A stretch of 5,042 bases of DNA from positions 1-5,042 of the forward strand of contig JAATFS010000024.1 of the NCBI GenBank assembly GCA_015655035.1, written 5' to 3'. Positions within the stretch are counted from its first letter, which is position 1. Each line of letters begins with the position of its first letter. A program made the position numbers and the translations under genes. The DNA comes from Lysobacterales bacterium. GTDB lineage: Bacteria > Pseudomonadota > Gammaproteobacteria > Xanthomonadales > Xanthomonadaceae. This document shows positions 1 through 4,959 of the stretch, in pieces. A model generated the notes under the pieces. That model ran no database searches and had not been told where the DNA came from. It saw only the letters and a list, made by a program, of their open reading frames with translations.

Positions 1-797
1 CACTGGATGGCCTTCATGTCGGCATCGGTGGCTGGGTCTACGCCCCCTGGCGCGGCGGCATGTTCTATCCGGAAGGCCTGGTACAGCGGCGCGAGCTGGA
101 GTACGCCAGCCGCCATGTCACTGCCATCGAGATCAATGGCACCTACTACGGCGCGCAGAAACCAGCCACCTACGTCAGGTGGCGCGACCAGGTGCCGGGG
201 GGATTCGTGTTCTCGGCCAAGGCGCCACGGCGCATCACCCAATCGCGCCGGCTGGCCGGCACGCTCGGCCAGGTCGAGGATTTCGTCGGAGGCATCGCCG
301 AACTCGGCGATTCACTCGGCCCACTGGTCTGGCAATTCGAGCACGGTCATTCGCTGGACAGCGACGATATCGAAGCGTTTCTCGAACTGCTGCCCAAGCG
401 CGCCGGCACGCGTTCAGTGCGCCATGTACTGGAAATTCGCGATCCGGCGTTCGTAAACGCCGCGCTGTTGGCGCAGGTCCGCCGCCATGGCGTGGCAACC
501 GTGTTCACTGATTCCGACGAACATCCTTCGTTCGCTGACTTGAGCGCCGATTTCGTCTACGCCCGGCTGATGCGCAGCCAGGCGCGGCTGCATGCCGGCT
601 ACACCGAGGCGGCGCTACGCCGATGGGCCGAGCGCATTCACGCCTGGCGCCAGGGCAAGGATCCGGCCGATCTGCCGCATATCGCTTCCCCGGCCACAAC
701 GGCACCTGCACGCGAGGTATTCGTGTTCTTCATTGCCGCCGCCAAGGAACGCAATCCAGGGGCGGCAATGGCGCTGTTGCGGGCACTGGCCGGCTGA
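1..797 (+). CDS. DUF72 (YecE-like) family protein, 5'-truncated by the window
   Basis: A protein of the DUF72 family, which folds as a TIM barrel; its biochemical role is not established. The reading frame is already open at base 3 and runs to a TGA at 795-797, giving 264 visible residues. The family's N-terminal hallmark, VGIGGWVYAPWRG then MFYP, is read from about base 18, before the first in-frame ATG at 60. The true start therefore lies upstream, and only a few residues are likely missing because family members are usually about 250-300 residues. Other family features are EYASRH, then EINGTYY (around bases 126-146), the PGGFVFSAKAPRRIT strand, VLEIRDP in mid-protein, and the C-terminal FFIAAAKERNPGAAMAL stretch. 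No signal peptide or membrane segment is seen in the visible part, so it is probably cytoplasmic. It is followed by a 95-base gap and the transporter gene on the same strand; co-transcription is possible but not shown. Family assignment is confident, function unknown. Confidence 0.9.
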   Translation, partial: LDGLHVGIGGWVYAPWRGGMFYPEGLVQRRELEYASRHVTAIEINGTYYGAQKPATYVRWRDQVPGGFVFSAKAPRRITQSRRLAGTLGQVEDFVGGIAELGDSLGPLVWQFEHGHSLDSDDIEAFLELLPKRAGTRSVRHVLEIRDPAFVNAALLAQVRRHGVATVFTDSDEHPSFADLSADFVYARLMRSQARLHAGYTEAALRRWAERIHAWRQGKDPADLPHIASPATTAPAREVFVFFIAAAKERNPGAAMALLRALAG

Positions 798-818
798 GAA
801 CAGAAGCGGGCGGCCGAT

Positions 819-840
819 TCTTCTACCGGTCTTCTAACGG
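819..840. repeat. 11-bp tandem direct repeat (two units)
   Basis: TCTTCTACCGG at 819-829 is followed directly by TCTTCTAACGG at 830-840, identical at 10 of 11 positions. The period equals about one helical turn, so both copies face the same side of the DNA. It lies in the non-coding gap upstream of the transporter gene, ahead of a palindrome and a -10-like box. It may be a pair of protein-binding half-sites; chance is not excluded for a repeat this short. Confidence 0.5.
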
Positions 841-844
841 CAAC

Positions 845-861
845 GCGATGCCCGGCATCGC
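845..861. promoter_or_regulatory. Perfect palindrome, possible operator for the transporter gene
   Basis: GCGATGC and GCATCGC form perfect 7-bp arms around a three-base centre (CCG). The site overlaps the best -35 candidate (TCGCCA, 858-863), which lies 18 bases before the GATAAT box at 882-887. That is a typical place for a repressor operator. It could instead be an RNA hairpin ending the DUF72 transcript, but no T-tract follows it. No regulator gene is visible in the window. Confidence 0.4.
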
Positions 862-887
862 CAGCAACCGGCTCGCTCGGCGATAAT
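858..887 (+). promoter_or_regulatory. Candidate promoter of the EamA transporter gene
   Basis: The -10-like box GATAAT (882-887) matches the sigma-70 consensus at five of six positions. A weak -35 candidate, TCGCCA (858-863, four of six), sits at an 18-base spacing. Transcription would begin near base 893-894, at or almost at the first ATG of the transporter gene, giving a leaderless or nearly leaderless mRNA. The -10 box is reasonable; the -35 is poor. Confidence 0.4.
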
Positions 888-892
888 GGGGA

Positions 893-1801
893 ATGTCGAT
901 GAGTCCCATGCGCCAGGCGCAACTGCAAATCCATTTCTGCGTGCTGCTGTGGGGTATCACCGCCATTCTCGGCAAGCTGATCACCCTGCCCGCGCTGCCG
1001 TTGGTTTGGTGGCGCATGCTGCTGGTGGTCGCAGCGCTGGCACTGCTGCCGCGCGTCTGGCGCGGCCTGCGCGCATTGACGCCACGGCTGGCGCTTGCCT
1101 ATTGCGGTATCGGCGTACTGGTGGCACTGCACTGGCTCACCTTCTACGGGGCGATCAAGCTGGCCAACGCCTCGGTTGCCGCCACCTGCATCGCGCTGGC
1201 ACCAGTGTTCACCGCCGTCATCGAACCCTGGGTGGCGCGGCGCCCGTTCCAACCGCGCGAACTGGCCTTCGGACTGGCGGTGTTGCCAGGCGTGGCGCTG
1301 GTGGTCGGCGGCGTCCCCGATGGCATGCGCGCAGGCATCGCGGTAGGCGCGGTGTCGGCCGTCTTCGTTGCCCTGTTCGGCTCGCTCAACAAGCGCATGG
1401 TCGAGCATGCCGACCCGCTGACCGTCACCGCGCTGGAACTGGGCGCCGGCACCTTGATGCTGACCGCGCTGGCACCGTTGATGCCGGTCCTGCTACCCGC
1501 CCTGGATGGCGATCTGCTGGTCCTGCCCGGCCTCGGCGACAGCCTGCTGCTGCTCGCACTGGCGCTGGCCTGCACGCTGCTGCCGTTCGCGCTGGCGCTG
1601 GTGGCGCTGCGCCATCTCAGTGCCTACTCGGTGCAACTTGTCACCAACCTGGAACCGGTCTATGCGATCGTGCTTGCCATCGTTCTACTCGACGAGCAGA
1701 AGGAACTGACGCCGCTGTTCTACCTGGGCGTGGCGATCATCCTGGGCGCGGTGTTCCTGCATCCGGTGCTGGAGCGCGGACGCCAGATGCAACGCGCGTG
1801 A
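893..1801 (+). CDS. EamA/DMT-superfamily inner-membrane transporter
   Basis: A 302-residue protein of the drug/metabolite transporter superfamily, with two EamA repeats of five helices each, acting in the inner membrane as an exporter or permease of an unidentified small molecule. About ten hydrophobic segments can be seen, near residues 11-31, 34-53, 66-84, 90-110, 124-141, 145-165, 177-201, 216-238, 244-266 and 273-292. Family landmarks are WWR at 39-41, HWLTFYGAIKLANAS at 80-94 followed by ALAPV (first repeat), and the matching NLEPVYAIVLAIVLLDE at 252-268 (second repeat). Length is normal. Start choice is open: ATG 893 fits a leaderless transcript from the GATAAT box, while ATG 899 has GGGGA (888-892) six bases upstream and would give 300 residues. 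The gene ends 83 bases from rluF, which converges on it. The family is clear; the substrate cannot be told from sequence. Confidence 0.92.
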   Translation: MSMSPMRQAQLQIHFCVLLWGITAILGKLITLPALPLVWWRMLLVVAALALLPRVWRGLRALTPRLALAYCGIGVLVALHWLTFYGAIKLANASVAATCIALAPVFTAVIEPWVARRPFQPRELAFGLAVLPGVALVVGGVPDGMRAGIAVGAVSAVFVALFGSLNKRMVEHADPLTVTALELGAGTLMLTALAPLMPVLLPALDGDLLVLPGLGDSLLLLALALACTLLPFALALVALRHLSAYSVQLVTNLEPVYAIVLAIVLLDEQKELTPLFYLGVAIILGAVFLHPVLERGRQMQRA

Positions 1802-1884
1802 CCCCACGCAAGCCGCAGTAGCTCGAACAGCGGGTTTCCACGCGCCGGACTGACGCCCGACGCGATGCCAAAACCATTCTGGAT
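1802..1884. other. Convergent intergenic gap with weak hairpin
   Basis: This short spacer separates the 3' ends of the transporter gene (plus) and rluF (minus). An imperfect hairpin can be drawn with arms 1841-1848 and 1857-1864 (eight positions, one C/A mismatch, eight-base loop). It has no T-tract on either side, so it is at best a weak bidirectional stop signal. Confidence 0.3.
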
Positions 1885-2610
1885 TCAGAAGTCCTGGCGT
1901 TGCGGCAACAGCGCGCGCAGTTCCGGATCAGTGAGGTTGCGCCATTGCCCGGGCTTGAGCGCGGCGAGCTTGATGTTGTCGATACGCACCCGCCGCAGCT
2001 GGGTGACGCGATAACCGAATTCGGCCGCCATCAGGCGGATCTGGCGGTTCAAACCTTGCTCCAGCACGATCCGGAAGCCGAACTTGGCAATGCGCGTGGC
2101 CCGGCATGGCAAGGTCATCTGCCCGTGGATGCGCACGCCGCGCGCCATGCCACGCAAGAATTCGTCGCTGACCGGCTTGTTGACCGCGACCAGGTATTCC
2201 TTCTGGTGCCGGTTCTCGGCACGCAGGATTTCGTTGACGATATCGCCATTGCTGGTCATCAGGATCAACCCCTCCGACTCCTTGTCCAGCCGGCCGATCG
2301 GGAAGATCCGCTGCTCATGGCCGACGAACTCGACGATGTTGCCCTTGACCGAACTCTCGGTGGTACAGGTGACGCCCACCGGCTTGTTCAGCGCGATGTA
2401 GACATGGCGGCGCCCCCCCGGCTTCTTCGCCGCACGCGTACGCAGCGGCTGGCCATCGACCAGCACCTCATCGCCATCGCCCACCACCGCGCCGGTGCCA
2501 GCCGGCACACCATTGACGGTGACCCGGCGCTCGCCAATCAGGCGATCGGCCTCGCGGCGCGAACAGAAACCGGTTTCGGCGATGTGCTTGTTGAGGCGGG
2601 TGGTGGTCAT
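1885..2610 (-). CDS. rluF: 23S rRNA pseudouridine synthase RluF
   Basis: A 241-residue RsuA/RluB/E/F-type pseudouridine synthase. The E. coli orthologue converts U2604 of 23S rRNA to pseudouridine, near the peptidyl-transferase centre. An N-terminal S4 RNA-binding domain (about residues 5-60, RLNKHIAETGFCSRREADRL onward) is joined by a basic linker (AKKPGGRRH) to the catalytic domain, which opens with YIALNKPVG (71-79). The catalytic motif GRLDKESEGL places the nucleophilic aspartate at D109. HQKEYLVAV (135-143), DEFLRGM (149-155) and QGLNRQIRLM (185-194) favour RluF over RluB, RluE or RsuA. It lacks the long basic C-terminal tail of E. coli RluF (290 residues). No other ATG is plausible, since the S4 domain begins at residue 5. 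The likely Shine-Dalgarno is distant and lies inside a repeat hairpin. The gene follows deaD by 175 bases on the same strand. A seven-C run on the plus strand (2413-2419) encodes part of the linker. Confidence 0.93.
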   Translation of the reverse strand: MTTTRLNKHIAETGFCSRREADRLIGERRVTVNGVPAGTGAVVGDGDEVLVDGQPLRTRAAKKPGGRRHVYIALNKPVGVTCTTESSVKGNIVEFVGHEQRIFPIGRLDKESEGLILMTSNGDIVNEILRAENRHQKEYLVAVNKPVSDEFLRGMARGVRIHGQMTLPCRATRIAKFGFRIVLEQGLNRQIRLMAAEFGYRVTQLRRVRIDNIKLAALKPGQWRNLTDPELRALLPQRQDF

Positions 2611-2623
2611 GGAGCGTTCGCTG

Positions 2624-2633
2624 TTCCTTCTCC
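2624..2633 (-). promoter_or_regulatory. Likely rluF ribosome-binding site, inside a hairpin stem
   Basis: On the minus strand the purine run GGAGAAGGAA ends 13 bases before the rluF ATG, longer than the usual 5-9. Nothing closer resembles a Shine-Dalgarno. Its AGAAGG core (2626-2631) can pair with CCTTCT, the complement of 2645-2650, placing the site in an RNA stem. A small AGCG/CGCT inverted repeat (2613-2622) lies between the site and the ATG and could shorten the effective distance if it folds. Confidence 0.5.
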
Positions 2634-2667
2634 GACCAAGGCGCAGAAGGTGCCCGGAGGGCAGAGG
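2626..2667. repeat. REP-like repeat unit 1 (two hairpins)
   Basis: Two adjacent inverted repeats. The first pairs CCTTCTCCG (2626-2634) with CGCAGAAGG (2642-2650), one C/C mismatch, around a seven-base loop. The second is TGCCC GGA GGGCA (2651-2663), perfect, with a three-base loop, followed by GAGG. This long-then-short hairpin order is the mirror of unit 2 at 2722-2774. It resembles intergenic palindromic repeats I recall as common in Xanthomonadaceae; copy number cannot be judged from one window. Confidence 0.55.
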
Positions 2668-2697
2668 AAAAAAGTGGGCGCCGGTGGACAGTGGCGC
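2668..2697 (-). terminator. Candidate Rho-independent terminator downstream of deaD
   Basis: Read on the minus strand, GCGCC (2693-2697) and GGCGC (2678-2682) form a five-bp all-GC stem with a ten-base loop. CCAC follows, then six T (A-run 2668-2673 on the plus strand). The stem is short and sits four bases from the T-tract, so termination may be partial. It is the only T-tract in the deaD-rluF spacer and lies 57 bases before the rluF ATG. Confidence 0.4.
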
Positions 2698-2721
2698 AGA
2701 ACGCCCCCATCGCTTCCGGCG

Positions 2722-2774
2722 CCCTCATCTGGCGCTACGCGCCTCCCTTCACCCGCACACTCGGGAGAAGGGGG
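2722..2774. repeat. REP-like repeat unit 2, inverted relative to unit 1
   Basis: CCCTCATCT (2722-2730) is followed by a perfect short hairpin GGCGC TAC GCGCC (2731-2743) and a longer one pairing CCCTTCACCCG (2745-2755) with CGGGAGAAGGG (2762-2772), a single A/A mismatch and a six-base loop. It shares CCTTCTCC/GGAGAAGG with unit 1 and has the opposite hairpin order, so the two make a head-to-head pair like a BIME. It starts 12 bases after the deaD stop and could stabilise the 3' end of deaD mRNA. Confidence 0.6.
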
Positions 2775-2785
2775 CCAGGCGCGGC

Positions 2786-4723
2786 TCAGAAGCTGCGCGG
2801 ACCGCGCGGCTTGCCTGGACCGGCGCGATGCGGGCGATCACCCGCCGGCTTGCTGCCGCCGGGCCGCGCAAACTTCGGCTTGAACGCGCGCGGTGCGCTT
2901 TCCTCGCCTGCCTCGACCTTGCGCATCTGCAATTGCTGGCCGGACACCCAGACCTTCTTCAGGTGCTGCAGCAACTCGCTCGGCATGTCTGCCGGCAGGT
3001 CGAGCACGGAATGCTCGTCATGGATGTCGATGCGGCCGATGAAACGACTTTCCAGTCCCGCCTCGTTGGCGATCGCGCCGACGATGTTGGCCGGCTTGAC
3101 GCCATGGGTATGACCGACCTCGATCCGGTAGGTCTCCATCCCCACTTCCGCTTCACCACGCGGTGCGACCCTGTCGCGGCGTGGGCGCTCGAAACTGCCG
3201 ATGTCGCGCTCGTAATTGAAGTCGCCACCCTGCGCCGCAGCGCCTGGGGCCGTGTCGCTGCGCGGCGGACGAGCCGGACGCGACTCTCGCTCGAACCGGG
3301 CCGGACGCTCGCGGCTGTCGCCACGCTCGGCGCGGGCCGGACGCTCGCCGCGCTCGGGACGCTCGCTGCGCTCCGGCGGCCGGGCACCACGTACCGGGGC
3401 GGTCAGCAGGAACGGAGAATCGCCCTGCAACAGCTTGGCCAGCGCGGCCGCGATGTCGATCGCGGGCACGTTGTTCTCGCCTTCGAAACGCTGCAGCATC
3501 TCGCGGTAGAACTCGATGTCGCCGCCGGCCAGGGTCTCGCCGACGCGGCTGATGAACTTGGCGATACGGGTATCGTTGACCGCATCCACGCTCGGCAGCT
3601 GCATTTCCTCGATCGGCTGCCGGGTGGCGCGCTCGATCGCACGCAGCATGCCCTTCTCGCGCGGGGTGACGAACAGGATCGCGTCGCCGCTGCGACCGGC
3701 ACGGCCGGTACGGCCGATGCGGTGCACGTAGCTCTCGGTGTCGTACGGGATATCGTAGTTCAGCACATGGCTGACGCGTTCCACGTCCAGGCCGCGCGCG
3801 GCCACGTCGGTGGCGACCAGGATGTCCAGCTTGCCGTCCTTGAGCTGGGCAATGGTCTTCTCGCGCTGCGCCTGCTGCATGTCGCCGTTGATCGCCGCAG
3901 CGGCCAGGCCACGGGCCTGCAGCTTCTGCGCCAGTTCCTCGGTTGCCGCCTTGGTGCGGGCGAAGATGATCATGCCGTCGAAGGTCTCGACCTCGAGGAT
4001 GCGGGTCAGCGCGTCCAGCTTGTGCAGCCCGCTCACCCACCAGTAGCGCTGGCGGATGTTGGCCGAGGTGGTGGTCTTGGCGGCGATGGTGACTTCCGCC
4101 GGGTCCTTCAGATAGGTCTGCGCGATGCGCCGGATCGCCGGCGGCATGGTGGCCGAGAACAGCGCCACCTGGCGCTTTTCGGGGAGCTTCTTCAGCACCG
4201 CCTCGACGTCGTCGATGAAGCCCATGCGCAGCATCTCGTCGGCCTCGTCCAGCACCAGCGTCTTGAGCTGGGACAGGTCCAGGGTGCCGCGATCCAGATG
4301 GTCGATGACGCGGCCGGGCGTACCCACCACCACGTGCACGCCGCGCTTGAGCGCGCTCAGCTGCTGGGCGTAGGGCTGGCCACCGTAGACCGGCAGCACG
4401 CGGAAGCCGGGGATCGCCTCGGCATATTTCTGGAACGCCTCGGCGACCTGGATCGCCAGTTCGCGGGTCGGCGCCAGCACCAGCGCCTGCGGCTTGAGCT
4501 GGGCCAGATCGGCGTTGGACAACACCGGCAGCGCGAACGCCGCCGTCTTGCCGGTACCGGTCTGGGCCTGGCCCAGCACATCGCGGCCAGCGAGCAGCGC
4601 GGGAATGGTGGCAGCCTGGATCGGCGACGGTGACTCATAGCCGACGTTGGCGACGGCCTTCATCACAGCATCCGAGAGGCCGAGATCTGCAAACAGCAGC
4701 GGCGCGGGGGTTTCTTGGGACAT
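2786..4723 (-). CDS. deaD: DEAD-box ATP-dependent RNA helicase DeaD/CsdA
   Basis: A 645-residue cytoplasmic RNA helicase (E. coli DeaD is 629) that uses ATP to unwind RNA duplexes. In E. coli it supports 50S subunit assembly, mRNA decay and growth in the cold. All core motifs are intact: Q-motif (F11, GYESPSPIQ 28-36), motif I AQTGTGKT (53-60), Ia PTRELA (85-90), TPGR (135-138), DEAD (159-162), SAT (190-192), IIFARTK (252-258), TDVAARGLD (305-313) and HRIGRTGRAG (334-343). A low-complexity Arg/Glu/Pro segment (about 446-490) links to a DbpA/CsdA-type RNA-binding domain (about 528-603, from METYRIEVG to QLQMRKVE), then a basic Gly/Pro/Arg tail. This length and C-terminal layout separate it from RhlE, RhlB and SrmB. 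ATG 4721-4723 is supported by GGAG seven bases upstream. rluF lies downstream on the same strand; a small S4-domain gene is divergent upstream. Confidence 0.96.
   Translation of the reverse strand: MSQETPAPLLFADLGLSDAVMKAVANVGYESPSPIQAATIPALLAGRDVLGQAQTGTGKTAAFALPVLSNADLAQLKPQALVLAPTRELAIQVAEAFQKYAEAIPGFRVLPVYGGQPYAQQLSALKRGVHVVVGTPGRVIDHLDRGTLDLSQLKTLVLDEADEMLRMGFIDDVEAVLKKLPEKRQVALFSATMPPAIRRIAQTYLKDPAEVTIAAKTTTSANIRQRYWWVSGLHKLDALTRILEVETFDGMIIFARTKAATEELAQKLQARGLAAAAINGDMQQAQREKTIAQLKDGKLDILVATDVAARGLDVERVSHVLNYDIPYDTESYVHRIGRTGRAGRSGDAILFVTPREKGMLRAIERATRQPIEEMQLPSVDAVNDTRIAKFISRVGETLAGGDIEFYREMLQRFEGENNVPAIDIAAALAKLLQGDSPFLLTAPVRGARPPERSERPERGERPARAERGDSRERPARFERESRPARPPRSDTAPGAAAQGGDFNYERDIGSFERPRRDRVAPRGEAEVGMETYRIEVGHTHGVKPANIVGAIANEAGLESRFIGRIDIHDEHSVLDLPADMPSELLQHLKKVWVSGQQLQMRKVEAGEESAPRAFKPKFARPGGSKPAGDRPHRAGPGKPRGPRSF
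3254..3388 (-). repeat. In-frame low-complexity repeats in the deaD linker
   Basis: This stretch encodes roughly residues 446-490 of DeaD, an Arg/Glu/Pro/Ala-rich linker with repeats such as ERSERPERGERPARAERG. At DNA level (plus strand) GGGCCGGACGCTCGC occurs exactly at 3298-3312 and 3334-3348, 36 bases (12 codons) apart. A third partial copy, CGGGACGCTCGC, starts at 3355. Whole-codon spacing means copies could be gained or lost without a frameshift. The segment is probably disordered and helps bind RNA. Confidence 0.6.
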
Positions 4724-4730
4724 GGGGTAA

Positions 4731-4734
4731 CTCC
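4731..4734 (-). promoter_or_regulatory. deaD ribosome-binding site
   Basis: On the minus strand GGAG lies seven bases before the deaD ATG, near-ideal Shine-Dalgarno spacing. This fixes the start at 4723. Confidence 0.7.
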
Positions 4735-4772
4735 GGAGGCGCCGCAGAGAACCGGCAGGCGCAAAGAAGGCT

Positions 4773-4802
4773 ATTGTGCATCCTTCAGGGGGGTGCTGTC
4801 GA
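4773..4802 (-). promoter_or_regulatory. Candidate deaD promoter
   Basis: On the minus strand TCGACA (4797-4802, five of six matches to the sigma-70 -35) is followed after 18 bases by CACAAT (4773-4778, four of six to the -10). Transcription would begin near 4766, leaving a leader of about 43 bases. This is the best pair I found in the divergent spacer. An additional upstream promoter is possible, since E. coli deaD has a long, regulated leader. Confidence 0.4.
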
Positions 4803-4814
4803 AAGGTGTCGCAG

Positions 4815-4838
4815 TGAACCGTTCAGGTGCAAGGTTCA
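4815..4838. promoter_or_regulatory. Cluster of GTTCA/TGAAC half-sites
   Basis: TGAAC C GTTCA (4815-4825) is an 11-base interrupted palindrome, and a further GTTCA (4834-4838) lies 13 bases on from the second half-site. GGTTCA (4833-4838) can alternatively pair with TGAACC (4815-4820). The cluster lies just upstream of the candidate deaD -35 box, so an operator is possible, but I recognise no known regulator's consensus. Confidence 0.25.
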
Positions 4839-4875
4839 AGCTGGCGCCTGCCCGCCCTGGCCTGCCACCGCTTGC

Positions 4876-4927
4876 GCGAATTCGCTCGCAGCTCGAGCAG
4901 CTCGCCCGCTTCGGGCGCGAGTGAGCG
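4876..4927. repeat. Palindrome cluster in the divergent spacer
   Basis: In order: a perfect 10-bp palindrome GCGAATTCGC (4876-4885); a nine-base-period direct repeat GCAGCTCGA/GCAGCTCGC (4888-4905) enclosing the palindrome GCTCGAGC (4891-4898); and a hairpin pairing CTCGCCCG (4901-4908) with CGGG plus CGAG (4912-4915 and 4918-4921, two-base bulge). CGCTC (4883-4887) can also pair with GAGCG (4923-4927), enclosing the hairpin. The cluster ends just before the GATAAT box of the S4 gene. Confidence 0.45.
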
Positions 4928-4933
4928 GATAAT
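4928..4933 (+). promoter_or_regulatory. Candidate -10 box of the S4-domain gene
   Basis: GATAAT matches the sigma-70 -10 consensus at five of six positions. It is the same hexamer found before the transporter gene. Transcription would start near 4939-4941, giving a leader of about 20 bases that still contains the Shine-Dalgarno GGAG at 4947-4950. I see no convincing -35 box; the upstream position is occupied by the hairpin cluster. Confidence 0.4.
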
Positions 4934-4959
4934 CGCCCTCCCTCCTGGAGTCGCCCCTC

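Noticed and set aside
7..456. A 149-codon plus-strand frame at the window start
   Set aside because: It is out of frame with the DUF72 protein, whose conserved motifs are continuous across the same bases.
638..1408. A 256-codon minus-strand frame across the DUF72 and transporter genes
   Set aside because: It is antisense to two recognisable genes, and its Gln/His/Arg-rich product is typical of a shadow frame.
886..1821. A 311-codon plus-strand frame overlapping the transporter gene
   Set aside because: Its translation is Ala/Arg/Gly-rich with no helix pattern or family match, while the overlapping frame gives a clear ten-helix EamA protein.
1841..1864. Hairpin between the transporter gene and rluF as an intrinsic terminator
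   Set aside because: The stem has a mismatch and neither strand has a T-tract after it; noted only as a weak structure.
1900..2883. A 327-codon plus-strand frame opposite rluF
   Set aside because: It is antisense to a pseudouridine synthase with an intact catalytic motif, runs through the hairpin repeats, and resembles no known protein.
2495..4633. A 712-codon open frame on the plus strand opposite deaD
   Set aside because: It is antisense to a helicase with every DEAD-box motif intact. Its product has no recognisable domain, and long antisense frames are expected from third-position GC bias in GC-rich genomes.
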